Part shown: in pieces, positions 9,245-19,169 of the stretch | Layout: each line of letters begins with the position of its first letter | Numbering within the stretch: the stretch's first letter is position 1 | Notes under the pieces: model-generated | What the model saw: only the letters and a program-made list of their open reading frames with translations | The model's database searches: none | Told to the model about the DNA's origin: nothing | Assembly: GCA_047602185.1 (NCBI GenBank) | Contig: JASGHY010000001.1 | Coordinates: forward strand, 620,001 to 684,000 | DNA length: 64,000 nt | Direction of reading: 5' to 3' | Origin: PMP191F sp047602185 | GTDB taxonomy: Bacteria; Bacteroidota; Bacteroidia; Chitinophagales; Chitinophagaceae | Position numbers and translations under genes: made by a program

Positions 9245-9454
9245 TTACTGTTGTTTGTTCTGCGTTTTGAAAAGCAGCAGAACTATTAGTGCCCAGAGTA
9301 CTGCAGTGATCTGCACTGCAAAGCCAATTGATCGTAGTTCATCAGCTCCTGAAGCATGAGTTACCTTTTTCCATGCGCCTAGTAGTTTAATAATTAAACC
9401 CACCAGGAAAACTGCAAACGGCCATTTGAATTTCTGAAACAATGTATTCACCAT
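9245..9454 (-). CDS. Small two-helix membrane protein of unknown function
   Basis: A 69-residue protein with two predicted membrane helices at about 11-26 (WPFAVFLVGLIIKLLG) and 43-61 (AVQITAVLWALIVLLLF), joined by a short loop containing GADELRSIG. Its ATG at 9454 is 5 bp after the stop of the TonB-like gene, so the two are almost certainly co-transcribed and perhaps translationally coupled. It may assist the TonB-like protein in the inner membrane, but nothing in the sequence names a function. A strong terminator follows. No catalytic motif or cysteine pattern is visible. Confidence 0.72.
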   Translation of the reverse strand: MVNTLFQKFKWPFAVFLVGLIIKLLGAWKKVTHASGADELRSIGFAVQITAVLWALIVLLLFKTQNKQQ

Positions 9455-9459
9455 GTGAA

Positions 9460-10341
9460 TTATCCTCTTACTTTGAAATTCACCAGTACTGTTCCGGTTT
9501 GTTCCTCCGTAGCATTCGGGCTCGCATTGAACTTTGATTTGCGTACCATCTCAATCGCTTTCTCTTTGTAAAATGCGTCGGAAGTGGTAGAGCCCCTTAA
9601 CTGGTAGGTAGCACTGAGCACATTACCAGACTGGTCAATCTTTACATCCACCGCTACGGTAGCATTTTCATTGAAATCATCCTGGTATGAATAGGCTTTC
9701 GATACATAGCGTCCTGATAAGCCTTTTGAGATCCTGATGCCTGAATTGCCTTTACCGCCACCGGTATAGTTTTTAGAGTCAGGATCACCGCCTGGTCGGC
9801 CCTGGTCGCCTTTGCCGCCCGCTATACCTTCACCGGTACCGGGTTTATAGGTGTTGGCTTCATTACCGCCGGTGCCTGTACCATTCACCCCTTTAAACTC
9901 AGCTTTCGCTTTGCGAACAGGAGGTGCAGGTGGCACATCTTCTTTAGGCTTACTTACAGGCTTTGTTTTTACTACTTCCTTTTCAGGAACTTTTGTAGCC
10001 TCCGGTTTGGTAACAGGTGGCTTCTTTATTTCGGGAGCATCTTCGTCCTTATCGTCAGTAGCAATATCTTTTGCAGGCTCTTCCTGGTGTGCTACAGGAG
10101 CAGGAGGGGTATAAGCCTGTTGATTATTCGGTGCGGGAGGTCCGGGTTCAAATGGCTGATCTGTTCCGGAGCCCTGATCACTGTTACCAAGATTCACTTC
10201 CATGCCTTCTTCCAGCGGAGGTTGGGGTAATGGAGGTTCTACCCATTTCACAAACAGGAAAACTACCAGCAATAGCGCGCATACCAATGCGGTATAGCCG
10301 CCTGCACGTATATTTTTCTGCGATTCGAAGTTGTCACTCAT
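9460..10341 (-). CDS. TonB-like energy transducer
   Basis: TonB-like protein that would link the energised inner membrane to outer-membrane receptors. It has a single N-terminal membrane helix (YTALVCALLLVVFLFVKWV) at about 15-35, a long periplasmic linker rich in Pro, Lys, Glu and Gly to about residue 205, and a C-terminal domain of about 85 residues with the TonB pattern (VDVKIDQSGNVLSATYQLRG). The ATG at 10341 gives 293 residues; two upstream ATG-type starts (10359, 10365) are less natural. No ExbB or ExbD gene is adjacent, so a motor encoded elsewhere is required. It heads a two-gene unit with the small membrane protein. The upstream region is a heptad-repeat locus. Confidence 0.85.
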   Translation of the reverse strand: MSDNFESQKNIRAGGYTALVCALLLVVFLFVKWVEPPLPQPPLEEGMEVNLGNSDQGSGTDQPFEPGPPAPNNQQAYTPPAPVAHQEEPAKDIATDDKDEDAPEIKKPPVTKPEATKVPEKEVVKTKPVSKPKEDVPPAPPVRKAKAEFKGVNGTGTGGNEANTYKPGTGEGIAGGKGDQGRPGGDPDSKNYTGGGKGNSGIRISKGLSGRYVSKAYSYQDDFNENATVAVDVKIDQSGNVLSATYQLRGSTTSDAFYKEKAIEMVRKSKFNASPNATEEQTGTVLVNFKVRG

Positions 10342-10473
10342 TTGCAACGTATTTGCCATACGCAATTTACTGATGTTTCAGCATAACGTACAAACAATAT
10401 GCTAATTGTATGGTGATATGTGTTGGAAGTGTTAAAGTTATAGGGAAAGATGAAGGCACAATGCGAAAACAGG

Positions 10474-10880
10474 GGTTGTAAGTTTTAAGTTATAGGTTAT
10501 AAGTAGAATAAAGCTTAATGCGGAACGCTTAACGTAGAACGCGAATACCGGGAATATGTGCGAATGTGCAGATTTGTTAATGTGCAAATGAAATACAGGT
10601 TGTAGGTTTTAAGTTATAGGTTATAAGTGGAATACAGAAATCAGGTATTAGGTATTAGCTGTTAGGTAAATGCAAGTTGGCAGTTGGCAATTTGCAGTTA
10701 AACCAGTGAATAGTCAATGGTGAATAGTGAATATGAGCGGCGAGCAAATATAGCAGCGACCACTCACGACTGACGATTCACGTCTCACGATTTCCTTTCA
10801 CGTTTCACGGACATTCACTCACGACTGACGACTCACGTCTCACGATATTGCCGATTCAGGTCTCACGATTGCCGGCATCC
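10474..10880. repeat. Heptad-repeat locus R2 upstream of the TonB-like gene
   Basis: Left-type arrays: GTTATAG type 10474-10504, GAACGCT type 10513-10542, TGTGCAAAT type 10556-10590, GTTATAG type again 10598-10628, ATTAGGT type 10639-10668, TTGGCAG type 10675-10699, AGTGAAT type 10704-10732, GAGCGGC type about 10735-10760. Right-type arrays: ACTCACG type 10761-10792, TTTCACG type 10795-10810, ACTCACG type again 10815-10846, with a shortened copy at 10850-10870. The order closely matches R3 at 29640-30025. Here both flanking genes point left, so the locus lies between the tonB-like start and the TSUP gene end and may carry the tonB-like promoter. Confidence 0.85.
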
Positions 10881-10882
10881 CC

Positions 10883-11647
10883 TCACTTAAAAAAAATATC
10901 ATACCCAAATCGCAGGATCGTTCCGCAAACAACCAGCAGAAAGAAAATGCGGATGAACTTGTTGCCACGCAGCAGTGCCAGTTTTGCACCCAGCAAACCG
11001 CCGAGGCCATTACAGATCGCCATCGGTATTGCAATGGCAAAGATGATCTTGCCACTGAGGGTAAAGAACAGGATGGAGCCCAGGTTAGTGGCCAGGTTTA
11101 CAAATTTTGCCTGTGCGCTGGCATGTAAAAAATCCAATCCCAGCAAACCTATAAATCCAAGCACCAGAAAACTACCGGCACCCGGACCAATAAAACCATC
11201 ATAAAACCCTACAACAAGACTGAGCAGTAATGAATAAAGCCATTGCTGACGGATGCTGTGTGCTTTTTCAGTATGTGTACCAAAATTCTTGTTAGAGTAC
11301 GTATAGATTGCTACTACTATCAATACAACCAGCAGCAAAGGTTTCATAAAACTGTTGCTCACCAGTGTCAGCACTTTCGAGCCGGTCATGGCGGCACAGA
11401 ATGCTACCGCCATCATAATGCCCAGCATTTTAAAGTTCAGTTTTACGCGCTTTGCATATTGAACAGCCGCAAAACTGGTTCCGCAAAAAGCAGGGATCTT
11501 CAGCGTGCCTATAACTGTTACTACGGGATGTTGCGGCAGTAAGATCAGGCCAGCAGGTGTTTGTATTAACCCGCCACCTCCTACAATAGCATCCACAAAA
11601 CCGGCACTAAAAGCAGCAATACACAACAGTATAAGTTCAGTAGTCAT
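10883..11647 (-). CDS. TSUP family membrane transporter (TauE/SafE type)
   Basis: A 254-residue inner-membrane protein with about eight hydrophobic helices and the two-fold repeated layout of the TauE/SafE family, which moves sulfite, organosulfonates or other small anions. The N-terminal family signature is clear (AGFVDAIVGGGGLIQTP at about 15-31), and the second half repeats it as GFYDGFIGPGAGSFL (about 142-156). The substrate cannot be told. The ATG is at 11647, 15 bp downstream of the stop of the EamA-type transporter gene, so both are probably one transcript. Its stop lies 3 bp from heptad locus R2. Confidence 0.9.
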   Translation of the reverse strand: MTTELILLCIAAFSAGFVDAIVGGGGLIQTPAGLILLPQHPVVTVIGTLKIPAFCGTSFAAVQYAKRVKLNFKMLGIMMAVAFCAAMTGSKVLTLVSNSFMKPLLLVVLIVVAIYTYSNKNFGTHTEKAHSIRQQWLYSLLLSLVVGFYDGFIGPGAGSFLVLGFIGLLGLDFLHASAQAKFVNLATNLGSILFFTLSGKIIFAIAIPMAICNGLGGLLGAKLALLRGNKFIRIFFLLVVCGTILRFGYDIFFK

Positions 11648-11661
11648 TTCTCAAAAAAGGG

Positions 11662-12591
11662 TTAAGGATTAGCTTTCCGCATATTTGCCAGCACCAGTCC
11701 TGCCAGTACCAGCAAACTGCTGATGCCGTGTAGCCAGGTAATCTGCTCATTTAGGATCCATACGGCTTCAAGGCTGGCAAACACCGGTATCAGGTTGCCA
11801 AAGATAGCAGTACGGGCGGCTCCAAGACGTGCGATAGCAAGATTCCAGCATAAAAAAGCGATCACAGAGGCACCGGCGCCAAGGTACAGGATCACCAGTA
11901 ACAGGTTCGTACTCCATTCAATGCGGGAAGCTGATACCTGTTCATATACAAACCAGGGCAGCAACAGCAGGGTACCACCGGTAAATACCGCCAGCAGGTA
12001 AGCACGGGGGCTGATGCCGGCAGGTTTGCGGCGCACAAGGATCGTGTACACGGCAAACGTAAATGCTGCGGCAACGATCCAGCCATCACCGCTGGTAAAA
12101 CGAAGATTTTGTAATCGCTGCCAGCTGCCACGGGAAAGTAGTAGTACAATCCCGCTCACACAGAGCAATAACCCGGCAATACGCAGCGGGCGTACAGGTT
12201 CTTTTAAAAATACAGCAGCCAGTATAATGGCAAATACCGGCGAAAGGGTAGTGCCTATCAGGGCCAGGTTAATGGCCGGAACATGATGCGCTGCGATATA
12301 AACAAACGTATTGAACAGGGCAATGCCGCTTAAAGCTGTCCAGAAAAAATACCCTTTATGTTGCAGTAAGGTCTCTTTTTCAGCCAGCAACTGCTTAATG
12401 GCAAAAGGGAATAAAATGATGGAGGCTGTAAGCCACCTGTAAAAAGCAAGATTGATGGGGGAGATCTGGCTGATGATGCCACGGGCTGCAATAAAATTGC
12501 CAGACCAGATGATAACCGCCACTATAGCCAGTACAGTACCGGTATAAATGTTGTTTCTCAATACAGTTGGTTGGGGTGGTTCAATGCGCAA
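11662..12591 (-). CDS. EamA/DMT family transporter
   Basis: A 309-residue membrane protein with ten predicted helices in two EamA repeats, the layout of drug/metabolite exporters (RhaT/YdcZ-like). The first repeat begins near residue 17 (VLAIVAVIIWSGNFIAARG), the second near 158. The substrate is unknown. The frame starts with TTG at 12591; a second TTG at residue 11 is also possible and no in-frame ATG is present near the N-terminus, so the exact start is uncertain. It is followed at 15 bp by the TSUP transporter gene. Upstream lies a 407-bp gap with a 30-bp palindrome. Confidence 0.9.
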   Translation of the reverse strand: MRIEPPQPTVLRNNIYTGTVLAIVAVIIWSGNFIAARGIISQISPINLAFYRWLTASIILFPFAIKQLLAEKETLLQHKGYFFWTALSGIALFNTFVYIAAHHVPAINLALIGTTLSPVFAIILAAVFLKEPVRPLRIAGLLLCVSGIVLLLSRGSWQRLQNLRFTSGDGWIVAAAFTFAVYTILVRRKPAGISPRAYLLAVFTGGTLLLLPWFVYEQVSASRIEWSTNLLLVILYLGAGASVIAFLCWNLAIARLGAARTAIFGNLIPVFASLEAVWILNEQITWLHGISSLLVLAGLVLANMRKANP

Positions 12592-12681
12592 AAGTAGTGT
12601 TAGCGTGGGATTTTTGAGATATTATGTTCGGAATGGTCTCTTATCGGTGCGATTGGTGTTGCACCGGATTAAAAAATGATG

Positions 12682-12711
12682 CTTTCCGGTAATAGGCCTA
12701 TTACCGGAAAG
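12682..12711. repeat. 30-bp perfect palindrome between divergent genes
   Basis: Fifteen bases (CTTTCCGGTAATAGG) followed directly by their exact reverse complement. A T-run follows on the plus strand and an A-run precedes it, so either strand's transcript would form a hairpin with a U-rich tail, but no gene ends here: the EamA gene starts at 12591 and the T9SS protein at 12999. It may be an operator or a mobile palindrome rather than a terminator. The rest of 12592-12998 holds nothing recognisable. Confidence 0.7.
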
Positions 12712-12998
12712 TTTTTGGTACTGGTATATTGACAGGGATTTTGGTATATAATAAATTATAACCAGACGGTATATTCGTAAGAGTTGTCTATGTAGAACTC
12801 TTATTAGGCGGTTTAGGTATCAATAGCATGTACAGTGGTAGTGGGTTTTCAATATATGCATGGAAGTAATAATAAATAGCAGTGCTTGTGAAAAACAGAT
12901 TAAAATTCACAATAGCACTCTGTATCGTATAGCTCTTTCCGGTTTTTCCTGTTATCTTAACTATTGAACCACCGCAACCCCCTAAACCATTACATTGA

Positions 12999-15900
12999 AT
13001 GCACAGGCATTATACGATTTGCTTGCTGGTAATTGTCTTTAGCTGCTTGTCTATCCCCACTATCACTTTTGCTCAGCAACCTTTAATTTATGTAAATGAG
13101 ATAATGGCATCCAATTCATCTACCCTGGCAGATGAAACAGGCTCTTATGAGGACTGGATCGAACTATTTAATCCCGGCAATACCAGTGTAGACCTAACCG
13201 GCTATTCCATTACAGACGATCCTTCCAAACCTACTAAGTTTAAACTGACCAATGGCGTTGTACCAGCCGGAGGTTACCTGGTAATATGGGCCAGCGGATA
13301 CCCGGAAAGAGGGGTATTGCATACATCATTTGCTTTGTCTGCTTCTGGCGAAAACGTCTGTCTTTATTCGCCCGAGGGTGTCTTTATAGATTCTCTTGCA
13401 TTTGGTAGCCAGCGTGCTGATATTTCTTATGGTCGTAAAACCGATGGTAGTTCCAGCCTGGTATATTTTGCCAGTGCTACTCCCGGTTTGTCTAATGATA
13501 ATGCAGTAAGTTACCTGGGCATATTGAGTACGCCTGTTTTTTCTACTGCTGCCGGCTTTTACAATACTCCTTTTACTTTATCTATTACAAACGCAGACCC
13601 GGGTGTTACCATCATATATACACTTGATGGTTCCATGCCCGACCCGGCTAACCTGGCAGGTACAATTTTTCGATACAAGAATCAGTATGCATATGAGCCG
13701 GGGCAATCATCAGGAAGCTTCCTGACGGATACCTGTCGTTCAGCTTTGTATACGACCCCGTTCAGTATCACCAATGCTGCTGAAAATCCTAACCGTTTTA
13801 GTGTCAAATCATCCACTTACGATTTTACTCCTGCGTATTTCCCGGCGGAATTAATTAATAAGGGAACTATAGTACGGGCGAAGGCATATAAGGAAGGGTA
13901 TATGCCCAGTAACGTAAGTAATGCAACTTATTTTATCAGCAGCTCGGGTAATCCATATTCGCTGCCTGTTATTTCATTGGGTATTCAACAGAACTATATG
14001 TATGATTACGATAGTGGTGTATACAATGCAGGAATTGATTTTGAAAACTGGCGTGCTGTCAATAGCACAGTTATTGCAGATGGAGGAGCAAGTGCCAATT
14101 GGCAGAGGAGTACTGATTTTCCGTTGAGCTTTGAACTGTTTGAAGCAAATAGCACCAAACGTAGTGTACATACCAATAGCGGATTCAGCATGCATGGTGG
14201 ATGGTCAAGAGCCAATCCTGTTAAAACCCTGCGGATATATTTTAAAAGTGAATATGGTGAGTCAGAGATAGGGTATAAGGTGTTTTCGGATCTTTCATAT
14301 ACAGGTTATGAAACTTTGCTTTTGCACAACGGAGGTAATGATTACGGGACTACACTGATGCGGGATATGGTTGCGCAGCATCTTGTAAAAGACCTGCATT
14401 TTGATACACAGGATGGGCAACCTGCTATCGTGTTTATTAATGGTGAGTTCTGGGGTATTCACGGTATCAAACAGCGGTATGATAAAAAATATTTCAAACT
14501 GCATTACGATATTGATGAAAACGAACTGGATCTGCTGGAAAATAATGCGGAGATAAGTGAGGGCGATAATGCAGACTATCTGGATCTGCGGAATTTTATA
14601 GAGAATAATGATATGTCGGATGCTGCAAATTATATTGCTGTTGGTAAAAGGATGGATCTCGAAAATTATATTGACTACCAGGCTGCAGAGATCTTTTCAG
14701 GGAATAATGACTGGCCGCATAATAATATACGCTATTTCCGTAAACGTGTTGCTTATAATCCGGCTGCATCTGAAGCGCAGGACGGTCGCTGGCGCTGGTT
14801 AATGTATGATATGGATTTTGCCTTTGGACTTAATACCGGTGTTGATAACAATACGCTCGATTATGCTATAAACGACCCTATTCCCTGGTCATCCGTGATC
14901 TTCAGAAAATTGCTTTATAACCCCGGTTTCAGGCAGCATTTTATAAATCGTTATGCAGATCTGCTGAACACAACCTTTTTATCGTCCAACATTACAGCAT
15001 CAATTGATCTTTATACAAAGATGCTGGCGCCCCATATTGAAGAGCATTACAAGCGCTGGCAATCACCGTCTGACGGTGTTAACGGGTGGAACTCAAATAC
15101 CGCCGTTTTATTGAATTATGCCCAACTGCGGCCGGAATTTGCACGGGCTCACCTGCGTAATCAGTTCTCCCTTGGCGCAGAAAGAAAATTAGTGGTAGAT
15201 GTTACTGATACTGCAAAGGGATATATACAGGTAAATACTATAACGATCAACAGCAGTTTACCAGGCATCTCTGCACAGGTATATCCCTGGACAGGTTTGT
15301 ATTACCCCGATGTTCCTGTAACGCTTATAGCCCGGCCCAGGTATGGATATTCCTTTGTAAAATGGGAGGGAAGCGTACAGGGTACAAAAGATACACTTGT
15401 GTTGACGCTGTCCGACAGCACCTTTGTACGGGCTGTTTTTGAAAGATCGACAGATAGTATGCGTATTGTGCACTACTGGCATTTTAATAATTTAAGTAGT
15501 GGCACCTTAACCAGTGCTGATGCTGATTATTCAGAATCAGGCAGCGCTGTAATTACCTATCCCGGTACCGGAGCCGGTTACCTGGATGCAACCGGTAGTG
15601 AGGACGGAACGCTGCTGAATGTACAGTTCAATGAATTGTCAGGAAAAGCACTGCGCCCGCGCAACCCGGCCAATACGCGCCAGTTATTGATACAGGCCTC
15701 TACAGAAGGATTCAGAAGTATTAATCTCAGCTATGCTACACAGCGCACAAGTAACGGAGCTGTTTTTCAGCGGGTCTATTATTCTGCCAATAATGGAGCT
15801 ACCTGGAAGCTTGCAGCAGATAGTATCAGTATAGGTTTAGTATTTGAAACAAAGGTGATAGATTTTAAAACTATCAACGAGGTCAATGACAAACAGCAGA

Positions 15901-18527
15901 TCTTATTCCGCATTGACTTTTTTGGCGACAATTCTGCTGCCGGCAGCGGAAATAACCGTTTTGATAATATGGTCATTACAGGGGTGCCGGTTACCGATAG
16001 TAATGTATTGGTACACTACTGGCATTTCAATAACCTGCGGTCAGGATATATTACTTCGCTCAATGCAGACAGTTCCAGGGTGCCGGGCGCTTATATCAAT
16101 ATGAATCCTGGTCTGATGTATGCTACAGGAGCAATAGGGGGCACCGGGCTAAATACCCGTAACTTTCAGCCTGCAGGAGGCGCCCTCCGTGCAGAAGCAG
16201 TTGCCGGTAACCGAAAAGTATTGTTACATCTGCCTACGGATGGTTATCAGCGGATTGTTTTAAGTTATGCAACAGCCCGTACGGTATCAGAGCCCGTTTA
16301 TCAACGTGTCCTGTATTCCCCGGACGAAGGAAATACATGGTTATTAAAAGCTGACAGTCTGGTAATAGAAACAGGGTATCGCCGGGTAGCTGTTGATTTT
16401 TCCGATGTACCTGAGGCCTCCAATAATGCCGGATTTATGGTACGTGTTGAATTCTTTGGCAGGAATGCATCTAATAATAACAATAATAGTAACACCCGCT
16501 TTGATAATATCTGTGTTACAGGAGTACCGGTTACAGATAGTTCCGATTTTATTTATTACTGGCATTTTAACGAACTGCCATCCGAAGCCATAGCTTCTAT
16601 ACAGGCCGATGTTACCCGTAGCGGATCTGCCTCCATTAGTTATCCGGGCAATGGCAGTGGCTATATGGATAGAACAGAAATAACAGAAGGCAGCGGGCTG
16701 AACAGACAGCAATACCAGGCATCCGCCCGTGCCCTCCGTGTCCGTAATCCGTCGGATATCCGTACTTTACTGATACAGGCGCCTACTACCGGTTATAAGA
16801 ACATTATAATGCGTTATGCTGTACAGGAAAACAGTAATGGAGCAACCTTCCAACGGATCAGTTATTCTCCCGACGGTGGCACTACCTGGTTTATAAAGAA
16901 AGATAGTTTACCCGTAAGTACTAATTATGAAATAAAGGCCATTGACTTTTCAGATGTGCCGGATGCGGTGCACAATCCCGGCTTTATGATAAAAACAGAG
17001 TTCTTTGGGGATAATACCAGTACAGCCAACGGAAATGAACGATTTGATAATGTTACTCTTAGTGGCATACCATTACAGGCTTCCTGTGCCGCTATCTATA
17101 CCTGGACCGGCGCAGTAAATACCGAATGGAACCTTGCCGCAAACTGGTGCGCAGGCGTAGTGCCATCTGTTTTCTCTGATGTGGTGGTGGCTGCAGGTGC
17201 TGCACATATGCCAGTCATTACCTCCGGTAACATTACTGTTCATAAACTTACTGTTGAACCCGGTGCAGGTATTATACTAAAAGGAGGAACTCTGCAGGCT
17301 ACTGTATGGAAAATAAAAGGCCTGGTAGGGTATACCGCAGATACTGATCAGGAAATCATTAAGGCACCTCACGGAGCAATCATGGCAGGTGGAAAAGGCA
17401 ATAAAATAATGACAACAGATATTGTCCTTGCAGATTCCCTTCATCTTGAAGGTGCCGCCAGAGTGCTTACCAATAATTTTGTGCTTTCAGTACCAGCTAA
17501 AGGCATAGCAAGGTATTCTGATAGCAGCTTTGTTGCTACAGCTCTGCAAACCGGCCGTCCTGCTGAAACCGGCGGGTTACAACTGACGGGTATCATAAAA
17601 GGCAGTTATCTGTTCCCGGTAAGCGCTTTGCCAACGGGTGGCAATCCCTGTATTATTGATTACGACGGCAGCATCAACGACCTTACTGTACGTGTAGATA
17701 CATCGGTTGGCGTAGTACAAGGACTGAGTGCAGGTAAAAATGTTAACCTCATCTGGTACATTACCAGGTCCGTGCAGAATACCGGAATGGCCAATATTAC
17801 AGTGAAATGGGATGCCGGTCAGGAAGATCAATGGTTTGATCGCAGCCAGTGCACAGTTGTCTCGTACTCCGGAGACAGGATAGAAAATTTTGGAATAATG
17901 AACGCTTCGGAAGATACTGGTTCCGGTATGTATAATGTTACTGCAACCGGCGTTACAGAATTTACTTATTTCACGGTCACAAATTATTCCGCAATTGTTC
18001 CTCCGAAATTGTTTGATTTTAAAGGAGAGGCAAATGATACTCAGATCAATTTAAGCTGGAATACATCCGAACAGCGAAATGTATTGCGTTACCTGCTTTA
18101 CCGGAGTATGGATAATAAAAACTATTCCCTGGTAGATTCCGTTTCCGCAAACAATGCAGTAGAAAGTATTTACCTGTATCCGGATAAAAATGCATTCAAA
18201 GGGATTAATTATTACAAACTGGCCATGAAGGCAAGTGACGGAGTCATCATTGATTCAGCCTCGGCAATGGTACAACTGAAAACAGCAGGCAACTTCCTGT
18301 TGTACCCTAACCCGGTAAAAGATAATGTGAATATATATGTCATTGCAGAACAGTCTCATGTTGAGAATATTGTGCTTTACAATATAACCGGCCATAAGGT
18401 GCTCCAGAAAACCTTACAGGTCCACACGGGGGCTAATGTGTTTACCCTTCGTCTCAAAACATTGCCGGCCGGGGTATATATCCTCAAAACAGTGGCGGGA
18501 GGTACTCACAGGTTAATCAAAGAATAA
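12999..18527 (+). CDS. Giant T9SS-secreted CotH-kinase / lamin-tail protein
   Basis: A 1842-residue secreted protein. In order: signal peptide (1-25), lamin-tail domain (about 28-165, with EIMASNSSTLADETG), a chitobiase-C-like beta domain (about 175-310), a CotH kinase-like domain (about 320-690, with NDWPHNN and MYDMDFAFG near 602), an InlB-type repeat (about 765-812, YYPDVPVTLIARPRYGY), three tandem modules of about 181 residues each starting with a YWHFN motif (about 822, 1003, 1184), a linker with beta-sandwich segments, an FN3-like domain near 1670-1760 and a C-terminal T9SS sorting domain (YPNPVKDNVNIYV onward). CotH proteins phosphorylate partner proteins; here the target is unknown. 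It is transcribed alone. The triple module suggests recent internal duplication. Confidence 0.9.
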   Translation: MHRHYTICLLVIVFSCLSIPTITFAQQPLIYVNEIMASNSSTLADETGSYEDWIELFNPGNTSVDLTGYSITDDPSKPTKFKLTNGVVPAGGYLVIWASGYPERGVLHTSFALSASGENVCLYSPEGVFIDSLAFGSQRADISYGRKTDGSSSLVYFASATPGLSNDNAVSYLGILSTPVFSTAAGFYNTPFTLSITNADPGVTIIYTLDGSMPDPANLAGTIFRYKNQYAYEPGQSSGSFLTDTCRSALYTTPFSITNAAENPNRFSVKSSTYDFTPAYFPAELINKGTIVRAKAYKEGYMPSNVSNATYFISSSGNPYSLPVISLGIQQNYMYDYDSGVYNAGIDFENWRAVNSTVIADGGASANWQRSTDFPLSFELFEANSTKRSVHTNSGFSMHGGWSRANPVKTLRIYFKSEYGESEIGYKVFSDLSYTGYETLLLHNGGNDYGTTLMRDMVAQHLVKDLHFDTQDGQPAIVFINGEFWGIHGIKQRYDKKYFKLHYDIDENELDLLENNAEISEGDNADYLDLRNFIENNDMSDAANYIAVGKRMDLENYIDYQAAEIFSGNNDWPHNNIRYFRKRVAYNPAASEAQDGRWRWLMYDMDFAFGLNTGVDNNTLDYAINDPIPWSSVIFRKLLYNPGFRQHFINRYADLLNTTFLSSNITASIDLYTKMLAPHIEEHYKRWQSPSDGVNGWNSNTAVLLNYAQLRPEFARAHLRNQFSLGAERKLVVDVTDTAKGYIQVNTITINSSLPGISAQVYPWTGLYYPDVPVTLIARPRYGYSFVKWEGSVQGTKDTLVLTLSDSTFVRAVFERSTDSMRIVHYWHFNNLSSGTLTSADADYSESGSAVITYPGTGAGYLDATGSEDGTLLNVQFNELSGKALRPRNPANTRQLLIQASTEGFRSINLSYATQRTSNGAVFQRVYYSANNGATWKLAADSISIGLVFETKVIDFKTINEVNDKQQILFRIDFFGDNSAAGSGNNRFDNMVITGVPVTDSNVLVHYWHFNNLRSGYITSLNADSSRVPGAYINMNPGLMYATGAIGGTGLNTRNFQPAGGALRAEAVAGNRKVLLHLPTDGYQRIVLSYATARTVSEPVYQRVLYSPDEGNTWLLKADSLVIETGYRRVAVDFSDVPEASNNAGFMVRVEFFGRNASNNNNNSNTRFDNICVTGVPVTDSSDFIYYWHFNELPSEAIASIQADVTRSGSASISYPGNGSGYMDRTEITEGSGLNRQQYQASARALRVRNPSDIRTLLIQAPTTGYKNIIMRYAVQENSNGATFQRISYSPDGGTTWFIKKDSLPVSTNYEIKAIDFSDVPDAVHNPGFMIKTEFFGDNTSTANGNERFDNVTLSGIPLQASCAAIYTWTGAVNTEWNLAANWCAGVVPSVFSDVVVAAGAAHMPVITSGNITVHKLTVEPGAGIILKGGTLQATVWKIKGLVGYTADTDQEIIKAPHGAIMAGGKGNKIMTTDIVLADSLHLEGAARVLTNNFVLSVPAKGIARYSDSSFVATALQTGRPAETGGLQLTGIIKGSYLFPVSALPTGGNPCIIDYDGSINDLTVRVDTSVGVVQGLSAGKNVNLIWYITRSVQNTGMANITVKWDAGQEDQWFDRSQCTVVSYSGDRIENFGIMNASEDTGSGMYNVTATGVTEFTYFTVTNYSAIVPPKLFDFKGEANDTQINLSWNTSEQRNVLRYLLYRSMDNKNYSLVDSVSANNAVESIYLYPDKNAFKGINYYKLAMKASDGVIIDSASAMVQLKTAGNFLLYPNPVKDNVNIYVIAEQSHVENIVLYNITGHKVLQKTLQVHTGANVFTLRLKTLPAGVYILKTVAGGTHRLIKE

Positions 18528-18693
18528 AGCTTTCCGGGTGGCACCGGTAATTATTGTAACATTTTGATTTTTGTAGCGTATTTGTTAATGTAACAATAAA
18601 AAGGTTTCCCTTTATCAAACTAGCTGTATCTTATATCGCTGCTTGAGTTGGTGGGGACCGATTTAGATTGAATATCATTTGTTTATATGGCCT

Positions 18694-19146
18694 ATGCTGC
18701 TGCAAACACTTCAAACACTTTTTACCCGGGATCTCAATAAGTTAAAGGGCGAAATACTGTCGTATAAAGACGAGCACAAGATCTGGCATATTGATAAGTT
18801 TATTGCCAATTCTGCTGGTAACCTTTGTCTGCACCTGGTAGGCAATCTCAATGCTTATATCGGTGCAGAGCTGGGCGGCACAAACTATATCAGGCAGCGT
18901 GATCTGGAATTTACATTGAAAGATATTCCGAGGGCTGAATTGATCAGGAAGATAGACAATACTGTTTCTGTAGTGCAGGAAGTACTGGGAAGCCTGTCTG
19001 AGAATGTACTTGAACAGGAATACCCGGCCCTCGTGTTTGATAAACCAACTTCTACCGGATTTTTCCTGGTACATCTTTCCACGCATCTGGCATACCATGT
19101 GGGCCAGGTCAATTACCACAGGCGCTTACTGGATGCCGGTCACTAA
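18694..19146 (+). CDS. DinB-like / DUF1572 metal-binding four-helix protein
   Basis: A 150-residue protein of the DinB/YfiT superfamily, four-helix bundles that bind a divalent metal through three histidines; several members act in thiol-linked detoxification. Candidate ligands are the His in LCLHLVGNL (about residue 47) and those of the C-terminal HLSTHLAYHVGQVNYH stretch. The ATG at 18694 is chosen; the frame is open from a TTG at 18679 which would add only MFIWP. It precedes the DUF4349 gene by 23 bp on the same strand, so they may share a transcript. The substrate is not known. Confidence 0.82.
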   Translation: MLLQTLQTLFTRDLNKLKGEILSYKDEHKIWHIDKFIANSAGNLCLHLVGNLNAYIGAELGGTNYIRQRDLEFTLKDIPRAELIRKIDNTVSVVQEVLGSLSENVLEQEYPALVFDKPTSTGFFLVHLSTHLAYHVGQVNYHRRLLDAGH

Positions 19147-19169
19147 ATTGCATTAACCCTACACCTTAT

